A stretch of DNA of 13,606 bases from Spirochaetales bacterium (GTDB taxonomy: Bacteria > Spirochaetota > Spirochaetia > Treponematales > Rectinemataceae), in contig JADLKI010000001.1 of the NCBI GenBank assembly GCA_015657395.1, positions 764 through 14,369 on the forward strand, in the 5' to 3' direction. The notes below the pieces were generated by a model. That model had not been told where the DNA came from. It ran no database searches and was given only the letters and a program-made list of their open reading frames with translations. Position numbers and translations under genes: made by a program. This document shows positions 1 to 8,255 of the stretch, piece by piece. Within the stretch, counting starts at the first letter, position 1. Every line of letters begins with the position of its first letter.

Positions 1-963
1 GATGTCCTCGCGCCGCTCGCGCAGGGGCGGCACATGGATGTTGACCACATTGAGGCGGTAGTAGAGGTCCTCCCTGAAGCGCCCTTCGGCGATTTCCTTT
101 TTCAGGTCGCGGTTGGTCGCGGCGATGAGCCGCACGTCTACTTCGAGGGTCTCTTCTCCGCCTACGCGCTCGAATTTGCGGTCCTGCAGGACCCGGAGAA
201 TCTTGATCTGCACATTTTGGTTTATCTCGCCGATTTCGTCGAGGAAGAGCGTGCCCCCGTCGGCCATTTCGAAGCGTCCCCGTTTCCGCGCCGTCGCCCC
301 CGTAAACGCGCCCTTTTCGTGCCCGAAGAGCTCGCTCTCGAGGAGGCTCTCCGCGAGCGCCGCGCAGTGCACCTTGATGAAGGGCATGTCCTTCCTCGGA
401 GAGAGATTGTGGATTGCGTCGGCCACCAGCTCCTTGCCGACGCCGGACTCGCCAGTGATGAGGACACTTGCCTTGGTCGGGGCGACCTTCCGGATAAGGT
501 CGAAGATGCGCTTGATGGAGGGGGCCTGGCCTACGATATAGCTCCGCGCCCGCTGACTTTCGACCTCCGCCTTGAGCTCTATGTTGGTGCGGTAGAGCTC
601 TCTGGTTTCCAGCGCCCGGCGGACAAGGTTGACGAGGTGGTCCGTGTTGGGCGGTTTTGCGACAAAATCGAAGGCGCCCTGGCGCATCGCCTCCACCGCC
701 TTGTCGACGCTTCCGTGCGCGGTCAGGATGATGACGGGAATCCCGGGGTGAGTGGATACGATGTACTGCAGAAGATCGAGGCCGCTCATCCTGCCCATCT
801 TGAAGTCGGTGATGACCACGTCGATGTCTTCTCTGTCGACGATGGTTTTCGCCTCGATGCCGTCTTTTGCGGTCCGGACCTCGTACCCTTCCATTGAAAA
901 GAGCTGGGCAAGACCTTCGCGAATGTTGGTTTCGTCGTCTACGACGAGCAGTGTCGCCCGCAT
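1..963 (-). CDS. Sigma-54-dependent response regulator, NtrC/AtoC type (C-terminus outside window)
   Basis: The gene encodes a cytoplasmic transcription activator that remodels sigma-54 RNA polymerase after phosphorylation by its partner kinase. The 321 visible residues begin with a receiver domain (about 1-120) with acidic residues D9-D10, phospho-acceptor D53, T81 and K103. A linker follows, then an AAA+ domain from about 142 with Walker A GESGVGKE (171-178), the sigma-54 contact loop GAFTGA (218-223) and Walker B ending LFLDEIG (about 239-245). Family members are roughly 450 residues, so the end of the AAA+ domain and the helix-turn-helix DNA-binding domain lie beyond position 1. The ATG directly follows the kinase stop (TAA-ATG), with GGAGG five bases upstream, so it should be coupled to the kinase. 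Family assignment is secure. The target genes are unknown, and I saw no -24/-12 promoter in this window. Confidence 0.95.
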   Translation of the reverse strand, partial: MRATLLVVDDETNIREGLAQLFSMEGYEVRTAKDGIEAKTIVDREDIDVVITDFKMGRMSGLDLLQYIVSTHPGIPVIILTAHGSVDKAVEAMRQGAFDFVAKPPNTDHLVNLVRRALETRELYRTNIELKAEVESQRARSYIVGQAPSIKRIFDLIRKVAPTKASVLITGESGVGKELVADAIHNLSPRKDMPFIKVHCAALAESLLESELFGHEKGAFTGATARKRGRFEMADGGTLFLDEIGEINQNVQIKILRVLQDRKFERVGGEETLEVDVRLIAATNRDLKKEIAEGRFREDLYYRLNVVNIHVPPLRERREDI

Positions 964-2157
964 TTATTCCTCCATGTGTGAACCCTCGACCTTTACCCCG
1001 TCTTCCCAGGGAGGCAGGGATTTCTGTTCAGGCTGAGGCAGCGGAAGGTGAATGGTAAAGGTTGAGCCTTTTGAGGGTGTCGATTCCACGGTGATTTCCC
1101 CGTTGTGTTCCTTTACGATTTTAAAGGTGATGGTGAGACCGAGGCCCGTCCCACTCTCCTTGGTGGTGAAATAGGGCTCGAAGATTTTCGCCATGAGTTC
1201 CTCAGGAATGCCGATCCCCGTATCGGAGACGGCGATCTGGAGTTCGTCGTTCTTGACAGAGACCGAGATGGTCAGCACCCCGCCGTCCGGCATCGCAGCG
1301 ATAGCGTTTTTGACGATATTGAGCAGCGCCTGCTTGAGGTTTTTTCGGTCGATCATCACGTCGGGCAGGTCGGGCTCGATTTTCGTGACTATGCGGATGT
1401 GCTGATCCTCCGCCTCGTGACTCATGAGCTCGACGACCTCATCGACGACCTCTTCGGCCCTGTCGAGGATGAGGGTGATGTCCATGGGGCGAACCGCAAA
1501 CAGAAAATCGACCACGATCGAGTTGAGGCGGTCTATTTCCTGCTCCACCAGGGAGATGTTGTGAAAAATCGATTCTGTTTTCTTTGAGCAGTTTTTTTCG
1601 AGAATGCGGCGGATGATGCCGAGCTGTATGCGGATCGAGGCCAGAGGATTTTTTATCTCGTGCGCCACGCCCGCGGCGAGGGTCGTGAGGGCGGCGAGGC
1701 TCTCGGCCCTTCTAAGCTGGGCTTCGCGCCGCCGCCTGTCGGTTATGTCCTCCAGATGAATGAGGTTTCCCGAGATTTTGCCGTCGGACAGAAGCGCCGA
1801 TATGTTTATCCCGATTATCCGTGTCCCGCCGGGCCTGTTGAGGGATATCTCCCGGTTCAGGACATTTTCGTCGGCGATCAGCGCCTTCCGGAAAAAATCG
1901 GCGAGATTGTCGTCGTTCAGCTGTTCCCACAGCGCAAATTCCTGGGTCCACGACACAAGCCGGAATATTTTTTCTGCCGAACGGTTGATGAACAGCGGCT
2001 TATGCTCCAGATCGCAGACGACGATCCCGTCGAGCGTCGAATTCAGGGCCGCCTCGTAGATGGAATTTTCGGCGGAGAGGTTTTTGATTATCTGCTTGAG
2101 TCCGTCGGGCGGAATGCGGTCGATCCGTTTCAGCGCATTCTCATACATTGCTTTCAT
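964..2157 (-). CDS. Soluble PAS-domain sensor histidine kinase (NtrB/AtoS type)
   Basis: This kinase autophosphorylates on histidine and presumably passes the phosphate to the response regulator encoded immediately downstream. The 397-residue protein has an N-terminal PAS domain (about 30-145, containing LDGIVVCD and FINRSAEKIF). The dimerisation/phosphotransfer helix carries the H-box GVAHEIKNPL with H166. The HATPase domain shows the N-box (N280, N284), DTGIGIP (312-318), the F-box near FEPYF (326-330) and GTGLGL (336-341). I see no transmembrane segment, so it should sense a cytoplasmic signal or ligand through PAS. Its ATG overlaps the holB stop (ATGA), with GGAG about nine bases upstream. 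Family and pairing are clear from sequence and context, but the signal is not. Confidence 0.95.
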   Translation of the reverse strand: MKAMYENALKRIDRIPPDGLKQIIKNLSAENSIYEAALNSTLDGIVVCDLEHKPLFINRSAEKIFRLVSWTQEFALWEQLNDDNLADFFRKALIADENVLNREISLNRPGGTRIIGINISALLSDGKISGNLIHLEDITDRRRREAQLRRAESLAALTTLAAGVAHEIKNPLASIRIQLGIIRRILEKNCSKKTESIFHNISLVEQEIDRLNSIVVDFLFAVRPMDITLILDRAEEVVDEVVELMSHEAEDQHIRIVTKIEPDLPDVMIDRKNLKQALLNIVKNAIAAMPDGGVLTISVSVKNDELQIAVSDTGIGIPEELMAKIFEPYFTTKESGTGLGLTITFKIVKEHNGEITVESTPSKGSTFTIHLPLPQPEQKSLPPWEDGVKVEGSHMEE

Positions 2158-3443
2158 GGTATTTCTCCGAACATGTCTGCAAACGCTTCGAGCAGAAGCT
2201 CTGGCGAGCGGTTGAACGAACGGTACTGCACTCCCGCATCCCTCAATTTCGAGCTGAGGCGATCGACATGCACGATGAGCGCGGCGCTCGACGTGGGATC
2301 GGCGACGACCGACGCGAGCTGCCGGGCAGCGGCCCTCAGAAAGACAAAGAAAGAGTTGGAAAACTGTGCGTTCTTTGCGCCGAAATTCCCGGTCTGCTCC
2401 GCGACGTCGCGCATCACTCCGAGGGCTGAGACCCGTTCATCGCGCGCCTGCCGGACGAGATTTGAGGCTCTGTCCCCGCTCATGGCAGCATCCTTCTCCA
2501 TGGCGCGGCCGAGCAGTGCGCCGACGAAGAGCGCCGCTTCCCCTTCCGCCTTGTCGGGGGGAAAAGGACTTTTCCCATGGAAAAATTCGCCGATGTTTTC
2601 TACCTTCGCCTCGCTCCGGAAAAGCCGGGAGACGATGTGCTGGGCTTGGGCGGCCGTCCTCGGCTCGAAGGAAATGAGCCGGGACCTCGAGAGAATGGTG
2701 GCGATCACCGCGGCGCGCCTGGACGACGTGAGTATGAACCGCACGGTTTCGGGCGGCTCTTCCAGTATCTTGAGCATCGCGTTGCGCGTGCTCTCGTTGG
2801 CGGTATCGGCGTTCTGGAGGATGACAGTCTTGCTTTTGCCCACAGGGGCGAGCACGGCCCAGGCCGCCATGTTCCTCACCATGAAGATGGGCACGCCGTC
2901 GGGAACAAGGGCTTCGAGGCCAAAGGCCGTTTCGACCACGCGGTTCACTGTCGTGTCCAGTGGACGGGCCCCAGCCTTGGCCTTCGGGCCGGACACCAGG
3001 GCCTGAATTTCCTGAAGCTGCTCCTCGAGCGACTCGATCGATGGCGCGGCTTTCGAGAGCCTCGCCTCTTCGCCCGCCCACAGGGCCGGATCAAAGCGCT
3101 TCAGCAGTTTTCGTATCGAGCGCACGAAGGCATAGTACGAAGTCAGGTTCGGAGAACGCAGAAAATACTCGGCGGTCACCGAAGCCTCCTGAGGGAAACT
3201 CCTCGGTCCGAAGAGCAGAAGGTCGGGGTGCGTCAGACTTCTGTGCCGCCTGCACTGCGCGCACTCGCAGTTCCACAGCCCCTCTCTTTCGCAGGAGAGC
3301 ACGCGCGCGCATTCCAGGGCCGCCGTCTGTTTTCCCGATCCTTCCGGACCCGTGAACAGAAGGCTGGGGGGCACTTTCCCTCCCGCGAGCATGGAAGAGA
3401 GCTGTTCTTTGACCCGATCCTGAAAGAGCAGATTTTCGAACAC
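2154..3443 (-). CDS. holB: DNA polymerase III delta' subunit-like clamp-loader ATPase
   Basis: It is predicted to be part of the clamp loader that places the beta sliding clamp on DNA. The 429 residues show a P-loop GPEGSGKQT (32-40), a zinc module with C51, C59, C61 and C64, the conserved block NAMLKILEEPPE (221-232), a sensor-1-like LTSS (238-241) and TILSRSR (249-255) where the clamp-loader SRC motif is expected. An insertion of roughly 90-100 residues (about 84-190), including a charged helical stretch, lies between the zinc module and that block; typical HolB proteins are shorter. The start is GTG, two bases after the cvpA stop, and AAAGGT lies upstream. DnaX (gamma/tau) is the alternative, but size, the early start of the P-loop and the lack of a long tau-like tail favour delta'. 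Confidence 0.8.
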   Translation of the reverse strand: MFENLLFQDRVKEQLSSMLAGGKVPPSLLFTGPEGSGKQTAALECARVLSCEREGLWNCECAQCRRHRSLTHPDLLLFGPRSFPQEASVTAEYFLRSPNLTSYYAFVRSIRKLLKRFDPALWAGEEARLSKAAPSIESLEEQLQEIQALVSGPKAKAGARPLDTTVNRVVETAFGLEALVPDGVPIFMVRNMAAWAVLAPVGKSKTVILQNADTANESTRNAMLKILEEPPETVRFILTSSRRAAVIATILSRSRLISFEPRTAAQAQHIVSRLFRSEAKVENIGEFFHGKSPFPPDKAEGEAALFVGALLGRAMEKDAAMSGDRASNLVRQARDERVSALGVMRDVAEQTGNFGAKNAQFSNSFFVFLRAAARQLASVVADPTSSAALIVHVDRLSSKLRDAGVQYRSFNRSPELLLEAFADMFGEIP

Positions 3444-3445
3444 GG

Positions 3446-3979
3446 CTATTTACCTTTGAAATCCTGAATGATATTCGGAATGCTCCCGCTGTCGAGCATG
3501 GGCGCGAGCGAGCTGCCAAGAGTCGGCGCGATGATCGGTCCAAGCAATTTCACGTACAGTGACGTCGCGAGGATGGACTTCATGTCGACCAGAGGCTGAA
3601 TCTGCAGGATGACAATGAACAGGCCTACGACGATGAACCCCTCCGCCACTCCGAGCACGAGCCCCAGGACCCTGTCAAAGATATCGAGGCTGCTCGCTTC
3701 AAGCCCCTCGCGCAGCATGCGTTCAATGATCTTCATGAGGATGAAGCCGACGATAAAGCAGAGCAGAAATGCGATGATGTATTGGGCCTGGGACGGCAGT
3801 GTGCCCGCGCCGATTTTCGGCAGTATCTGTGCGATGACCGTGTTGGAGAGCAGGAGTCCCGCGAGGATGCCCACCGCGATCGAGGCCACGGAGAGGACTT
3901 CGTGCACAAAACCCCTCACAAAACACCGTGCCGCGAGAATGATCACCAGTGCGCTGAAAATCCAGTCTATAGTGCTCAT
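3446..3979 (-). CDS. cvpA: CvpA-family inner-membrane protein
   Basis: This 177-residue protein has four predicted membrane segments, at about 5-20, 28-46, 66-86 and 103-126. It also has the family-typical stretch FDRVLGLVLGVAEGF (101-115) before the last helix, and a soluble tail of about 50 residues. CvpA was named for colicin V production in E. coli, and its molecular role is not established. The sequence supports family membership but no specific function here. The ATG overlaps the murG stop (ATGA) and has AAGGAAGGG just upstream, so it is translated with murG. Its position between murG and holB is conserved in treponemes as far as I recall. A link to envelope biogenesis is inference from the murG neighbour. 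Confidence 0.85.
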   Translation of the reverse strand: MSTIDWIFSALVIILAARCFVRGFVHEVLSVASIAVGILAGLLLSNTVIAQILPKIGAGTLPSQAQYIIAFLLCFIVGFILMKIIERMLREGLEASSLDIFDRVLGLVLGVAEGFIVVGLFIVILQIQPLVDMKSILATSLYVKLLGPIIAPTLGSSLAPMLDSGSIPNIIQDFKGK

Positions 3980-5220
3980 GTCCCTTCCTTTGCCTGCTCT
4001 CCAAGTCTTGCCAGCAGCAGGCAGGCTATGAATTCGGCCGAAAGCATCTGTCTCTCGCCGGAGAGATTTTTGTCGCCGAGCAGGGCCCGGGCAGTCTGGG
4101 CCGGGATACTTGCGATCGAGTAACAGGCCCGGACTGCGGAATCGTATGTCTCGCGATGCAGATATTTTTTTACGGCATCGGCGAATGCGGCAGGGGAGAG
4201 CTGGGCACCCTCGAGCGCCATGGCGGCCCCTGCCTGGGCGGCGAGCGCCGCGTTCTCCACCTGATCTCCGCGTGTCCCCGAGCCCGCAAGGGGGATGAGG
4301 ACCATAGGTTTGCCGAGCGAAGCAGCCTCCCAGACCGTTCCGGCGCCCGCCCGCCCCGCAATGACTGTCGATGCGGCGTAGATGTCCGCGATCTCGGGGC
4401 CTATGTATGAGAGAGGCCGGTACGAGGCTCTGATGGCGGAGTCGTCGGGAATACCCGCCGTCACTTCGTCGAAGTTGGCCCTGCCCGTCTGGTGTACGAT
4501 CTGCACCGAGGGACAGAGGAGCGGCAGCGAGGCGAGGACGAGGTCATTCACTTCCCTGGCGCCCTGGCTGCCCCCCAGCACGAAGAGCAGCGGCCTCTCT
4601 TTGTCGAATCCGAGCATCTCGAGGCCGCGCTCCGCATCCCCGCGAAAGAGGGCGGGGCGTATCGGATTCCCTGCCCGGACGACCTTCGCGCGCAGCGGTT
4701 CGGGAAAATAGGCGGCGGTCGCCTCCCAGCTCGTCAGGATCAGCGAGGCTCTCTTGCTGTTCAGGCGGGTCGCCAGCCCCGGCGAGGTGTCCGACTCGTG
4801 GGTGATGACGGGAATGCCGAGCGATACGGCCGCCCTGCAGGGCGGCACGCTCACGTAGCCCCCCTTTGAAAAGAGAAGCGAGGGACGGAGGCTTTTGAGG
4901 ATGGCTTTCGCCCTCATGTATCCCGCGACAATCCGCCACAGGTCCGTGACGTTGCGCAGCGAAAGCTCGCGGCGGAACTTCCCCGAGGGAATCGCAAAAT
5001 ACTCCACGCCCTGTTCGGCCACGATGCTCCGGTCGAGCTCCTTCTCCGAGCCGATCCAGGCGATTCTGCCCTGAAACCCCTGATGCCGCAGCTCCTCGAT
5101 GACGGCCAGCCCCGGGTAGATATGGCCCCCCGTGCCGCCGCCGGTGAACACAATGCAGGGCCTGGCCCCGGCGACTTCCGCAACGGGCCGCGCCTCCCGG
5201 CTGACTATGGTTTCACTCAT
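3976..5220 (-). CDS. murG: UDP-GlcNAc:MurNAc-pentapeptide-undecaprenol GlcNAc transferase
   Basis: MurG transfers GlcNAc from UDP-GlcNAc to lipid I to form lipid II, at the cytoplasmic face of the inner membrane. The 414-residue GT-B protein has the acceptor-domain loop FTGGGTGGHIYPGLA (25-39), FSKGGYVSVP (117-126) and HESD (141-144). The second glycine loop is VLGGSQGA (214-221), followed by VHQTG (242-246). The donor-site motif GRAGAGTVWEAASLGKP (289-305) precedes GTRGDQVENA (315-324). An N-terminal extension of about 17 residues precedes the first beta strand, and a tail of about 30 residues follows residue 380. The start is supported by GGGGAG eight bases upstream, and the gene overlaps the pgi end by eight bases (ATGAGTGA). 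A complete motif set makes the function secure. Confidence 0.97.
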   Translation of the reverse strand: MSETIVSREARPVAEVAGARPCIVFTGGGTGGHIYPGLAVIEELRHQGFQGRIAWIGSEKELDRSIVAEQGVEYFAIPSGKFRRELSLRNVTDLWRIVAGYMRAKAILKSLRPSLLFSKGGYVSVPPCRAAVSLGIPVITHESDTSPGLATRLNSKRASLILTSWEATAAYFPEPLRAKVVRAGNPIRPALFRGDAERGLEMLGFDKERPLLFVLGGSQGAREVNDLVLASLPLLCPSVQIVHQTGRANFDEVTAGIPDDSAIRASYRPLSYIGPEIADIYAASTVIAGRAGAGTVWEAASLGKPMVLIPLAGSGTRGDQVENAALAAQAGAAMALEGAQLSPAAFADAVKKYLHRETYDSAVRACYSIASIPAQTARALLGDKNLSGERQMLSAEFIACLLLARLGEQAKEGT

Positions 5221-6823
5221 GGACCCGGCTCCCCGCGCGCTTCAGAACCGCGGCGATGAGCGCATCGAGTCTGGCGTCCCCCGTGGATTCGCCCCTGCTG
5301 ATGGCGCCGAGCGCCTTTTTTGCGAGGACCTTTCCCAGCTGCACGCCTTCCTGGTCGAAGCTGTTGATGTTCCAGACAAAGCCCTGGAACATCACCTTGT
5401 TCTCGAAGTGAGAGAAGAGGGCGCCGAGCTGCTCCGGTCCGAGCTCGTCCCCGACGAGCAGCGTCGAGGGGCGGCCTCCGGGGAAGGCTCTGTTCGGGTT
5501 TTCGTCATGCTTCCCGAGGGCGAAGGCCATCATCTGGGCGACCAGGTTGGAGACGAGCTTCTGGCGCGAGTTCGAGCCCTCGGAACTCATGTCGGGCGAG
5601 AATTGATTTTTCAGAAAGCCTATGAACTGCAGGGGAACGATGTCGGTGCCCTGGTGCAGAAGCTGATAGAATGAGTGCTGGCCGTTCGTGCCCGGTTCGC
5701 CGAACACGACGGGGCCGGTGGAGTAGGAGAGAGGCTCGCCGGAGCGGCTGACGGATTTGCCGTTGGACTCCATGTCGAGCTGCTGAAGGTGCGCCGGGAA
5801 GCGTGAGAGCGGCTCCGCGTACGGCAGCACCGCAGTGGCGGGCCAACCGAGCACATTCCTCTCGTAGATGCCGATCATCGCGTCCATGAGGACGGGATTG
5901 CGCTTCAGGGAAGGTTCGAGCGCGAGAACATCCGCCTCGTGCGCCCCTCGCAGGAACTCCTCGAATGTCCCGGGGCCATAGGCGATCGAGATGATCACGC
6001 CCCCGACGGCGCTCGATGTCGAATAGCGCCCGCCGATGAAATCATCGATGAAAAAACTGTCCAGATAATGGGGATTGCCCGCGAGGGGGCTCGAGTTGCT
6101 CGTCACTGCGACGATGTGCCTGTCGGCGTCCAGTCCCGCCGCCTTCAGCCTTTCCCGGACCAGGGTCTCGTTGGCCAGGGTCTCCTGCGTGGTGCCGCTC
6201 TTCGAGACGAGCACGAAGAGGCTCTCCGACAGGTCTATGCGCGAGAGCACCCAGTCGGCGTCATCCGGATCGACGTTCGAAATGAACCAGGGTGTCAGCT
6301 TCGCCCTCTCTTTGGCGATGGCCCAGCGCGACAGGGCGATGCTCGCGGCGTGCGGGCCGAGGTCCGAACCCCCGATCCCGATCTGTACAACCTGCGCAAA
6401 AGGCTTGCCCGCCGAGCTGCGGATCCTGCCATCCCGCACCTTCTCTGCAAACTCGTAAAACCGCAGCTTTTCGTCCCTGTAGAAGGCTTCCATGTCCTGC
6501 CCCTTCCAGGTGACCGGCGCGCCAAGCCGCCCGCGCGCCAGATGGTGCAGCACCATCCGCCCTTCGCCCGTATTCATGATGGCGCCCTCCGCGAGCATGC
6601 GGTATTTTTCGATCAGCTGCTGCTCGTCGGCCAGCGTCTGAAGTCTCCCTGCAATGGGATCGTCGACCGGCGCAAAGGCATAGCAGTAGGAGAGCCCCGC
6701 CGCGTGCGGAATCCACAGGTCCGCAATCCGCGCCGGCGTAACGAGATCGTGCAATCTTATTCTGGAGGCCTCCTTGAGCGCCGCGAAGGAATCGCATGCG
6801 TCGAGGCCCTTGAAATTCACCAT
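5213..6823 (-). CDS. pgi: Glucose-6-phosphate isomerase
   Basis: The enzyme interconverts glucose-6-phosphate and fructose-6-phosphate in the cytoplasm. It serves glycolysis and the supply of amino-sugar precursors used by MurG. I place the start at 6823 (536 residues, MVNFKGL), although the frame stays open to 6928. AAGGGG sits six bases upstream of this ATG, and the upstream codons fall in the promoter and repeat. Motifs include IGIGGSDLG (148-156), SKSGTTQET (208-216), the PGI signature DFIGGRYSTSSAVG (261-274), QQLDMESNGK (347-356) with catalytic E352, GEPGTNGQHS (375-384) with H383, and SFDQEGVQLGK (488-498) with K498. It is the first gene of the six-gene operon, and its end overlaps murG by eight bases. 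Function is secure. Confidence 0.97.
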   Translation of the reverse strand: MVNFKGLDACDSFAALKEASRIRLHDLVTPARIADLWIPHAAGLSYCYAFAPVDDPIAGRLQTLADEQQLIEKYRMLAEGAIMNTGEGRMVLHHLARGRLGAPVTWKGQDMEAFYRDEKLRFYEFAEKVRDGRIRSSAGKPFAQVVQIGIGGSDLGPHAASIALSRWAIAKERAKLTPWFISNVDPDDADWVLSRIDLSESLFVLVSKSGTTQETLANETLVRERLKAAGLDADRHIVAVTSNSSPLAGNPHYLDSFFIDDFIGGRYSTSSAVGGVIISIAYGPGTFEEFLRGAHEADVLALEPSLKRNPVLMDAMIGIYERNVLGWPATAVLPYAEPLSRFPAHLQQLDMESNGKSVSRSGEPLSYSTGPVVFGEPGTNGQHSFYQLLHQGTDIVPLQFIGFLKNQFSPDMSSEGSNSRQKLVSNLVAQMMAFALGKHDENPNRAFPGGRPSTLLVGDELGPEQLGALFSHFENKVMFQGFVWNINSFDQEGVQLGKVLAKKALGAISRGESTGDARLDALIAAVLKRAGSRVHE

Positions 6824-6853
6824 ACCATGCCCCTTGTTCCCGAGTGTTTCTTT

Positions 6854-6889
6854 ATTATACATGATATGGCCAAAAGCGATACACTTCAA
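6854..6889 (-). promoter_or_regulatory. Predicted sigma-70-type promoter of the pgi-murG-cvpA-holB-kinase-regulator operon
   Basis: On the minus strand a -35 TTGAAG (6884-6889) and a -10 TATCAT (6861-6866) are separated by exactly 17 bases. A second -10-like TATAAT lies at 6854-6859. The pgi ATG at 6823 follows after a short leader containing AAGGGG. The -35 hexamer lies inside the repeat shared with the recQ 3' end (6873-6901), so the repeat contributes to this promoter. Confidence 0.55.
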
Positions 6890-6920
6890 GTTCGGCGGAG
6901 CGGATACTCGCGCGCTCCGC
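6873..6920. repeat. Repeat copy C: recQ-end-like repeat plus perfect hairpin upstream of pgi
   Basis: Positions 6873-6901 match 8256-8284 over 29 identical bases. The inner 17 bases (6885-6901) also occur at 10297-10313, the end of recQ. Beyond 6901 similarity to the other copies continues imperfectly to about 6920. Here it forms a perfect inverted repeat: GCGGAGCG (6895-6902) and CGCTCCGC (6913-6920) around a 10-base loop. The equivalent sequence in the other two copies can form only a weaker stem with wobble pairs. It is either the most decayed recQ-end remnant or a member of a dispersed palindromic repeat family. Confidence 0.7.
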
Positions 6921-7026
6921 GGGGCCACCTCGCCCTTATTCTGTTTTAATAATCTTTCATGTTATTCCCCTGACCCGGGAATATTCTATGTACAGAACAT
7001 CCACTACCTACAACAGGAGAGAGCAG

Positions 7027-8121
7027 ATGAAGACAGTCAAGGGATTATGGTGCATCCTGCCGGTGATTATTTTAATGGTATCCTGTGCATCGAATTCAAC
7101 AACGGATTCTCAGTCACCCAAAGGGGAGCCCCCTCAGGGCAGACAGGCAAACGGCATGATGCCTCCGGGCGGACCAATGTCGACGGGCACAGGAGGGCCT
7201 CCTCCCGGTATGCCGGCCAATGGACAACCGCCTTCCAATGCGCCAGGCGGCGATTTTCAGAAAACAGATACATCCTGGATCAAGACTAAATACCTGGACC
7301 TGGCCTATGCGACCAAGTCTTCAAGTGAAAAGCTCGATCTCTATCTCCCCAACGAAGGCAACGGCCCTTTCCCGCTTATCATCGAGATCCATGGGGGTGG
7401 ATTCATGGGGGGCAGCAAGTCCGGCAATATTGCGCCAATGCTCGAGGGGCTCAGAAAGAGAGGATATGCAGTCGCTTCGATCGGCTATCGGCTCAGCGCT
7501 GAAGCCATTTTCCCCGCAGCGATCAACGACGTAAAAGCCGCAGTCAAGTATCTGAGGGCCAATGCGGAGAAGTACAATCTGGATCCGGACAAATTCGCCT
7601 CCTGGGGCAGCTCCGCGGGAGGGAATCTCTCTGCGCTGCTCGCCACATCGGCGGACAATCCCTCGCTCATCGATCCTTCGCTTGGGAACGCCGGCGTCTC
7701 CGACGCGGTGCAGGCTGCTGTCGACTGGTTCGGCCCGCTCTATTTCTCCACAATGGACGAACAGTTCAAAGCCCTGGGTGTAAGCGGTGTGGCGGGATCT
7801 ACGAACTCTCCCGATTCTGCCGAATCGAAATATCTGGGCAGGACAATCGGGACCGCCGATGCGCAGCCTCTTGTGGAGATGGCGAGTCCCTATACGTACA
7901 TATCATCCAGGACATCTCCCATATATATCCAGCACGGCACTGCAGACCGCAATATCCCCATCACTCAATCCAAAATCTTCGCCGAGAAACTCAGGGCAGC
8001 GATCGGCGCCGGCAAGGTTGTCTTTGAAAGCCTCGAAGGCGCTGGCCACGGTGGCCCCCAGTTCAGCGATCCGAAGAATGTTGCGAAAATACTCGATTTC
8101 CTCGACAAGTTTCTGAAGTGA
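7027..8121 (+). CDS. Predicted secreted lipoprotein alpha/beta-hydrolase (HSL/BD-FAE-like esterase)
   Basis: This 364-residue protein has a lipoprotein signal peptide with lipobox MVSC, so C20 should be lipidated and the enzyme anchored at an envelope membrane. A Pro/Gly/Met-rich linker (about 30-78) leads to an alpha/beta-hydrolase domain. That domain has the oxyanion motif HGGG (122-125), nucleophile S196 in GSSAG (194-198), acid D307 in HGTADRNIP, and H341 in GAGHGG. These fit the hormone-sensitive-lipase and bacterial feruloyl/acetyl esterase families, which hydrolyse carboxylic esters; the substrate cannot be read from sequence. The ATG at 7027 is chosen over an upstream in-frame ATG at 6988 because AGGAGA precedes it and the signal peptide starts there. 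It opposes its neighbours and lies between two copies of the recQ-end repeat. Confidence 0.9.
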   Translation: MKTVKGLWCILPVIILMVSCASNSTTDSQSPKGEPPQGRQANGMMPPGGPMSTGTGGPPPGMPANGQPPSNAPGGDFQKTDTSWIKTKYLDLAYATKSSSEKLDLYLPNEGNGPFPLIIEIHGGGFMGGSKSGNIAPMLEGLRKRGYAVASIGYRLSAEAIFPAAINDVKAAVKYLRANAEKYNLDPDKFASWGSSAGGNLSALLATSADNPSLIDPSLGNAGVSDAVQAAVDWFGPLYFSTMDEQFKALGVSGVAGSTNSPDSAESKYLGRTIGTADAQPLVEMASPYTYISSRTSPIYIQHGTADRNIPITQSKIFAEKLRAAIGAGKVVFESLEGAGHGGPQFSDPKNVAKILDFLDKFLK

Positions 8122-8143
8122 TACGGCAGTACATGTGATTTCG

Positions 8144-8171
8144 ATCCCCGGCTTCATCGGAGGCCGGGGAT
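8144..8171 (+). terminator. Hairpin terminator after the esterase gene
   Basis: A perfect 9-bp stem ATCCCCGGC / GCCGGGGAT with a 10-base loop starts 22 bases after the esterase stop. It is followed by TTTCAAATAA, so the uridine tract is short. It is the only convincing terminator-like hairpin in the window. Confidence 0.6.
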
Positions 8172-8255
8172 TTCAAATAAGAATTAAAACACTCCCGGTA
8201 TATAGCGCCACGGCACCCTGCGCATAGAATTCCCAGAACTCCGGGACCGGCCCCG

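Noticed and set aside
1660..3006. 448-codon open frame on the plus strand
   Set aside because: It lies antisense to the histidine kinase and holB, which have complete motif sets. The frame is open because of high GC codon bias, and its translation shows no recognisable domain.
6824..6928. N-terminal extension of pgi by 35 codons
   Set aside because: The extra residues would be encoded by the promoter and repeat copy C. The ATG at 6823 has AAGGGG at proper spacing and begins at the usual family length.
5939..6949. 336-codon open frame on the plus strand
   Set aside because: It is antisense to pgi, whose catalytic residues are all present; a shadow of GC-rich coding.
6964..6980. TTCCC/GGGAA inverted repeat upstream of the esterase as an operator
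   Set aside because: The arms are only five bases, and no regulator gene is nearby. A convincing promoter for the esterase could not be placed either.
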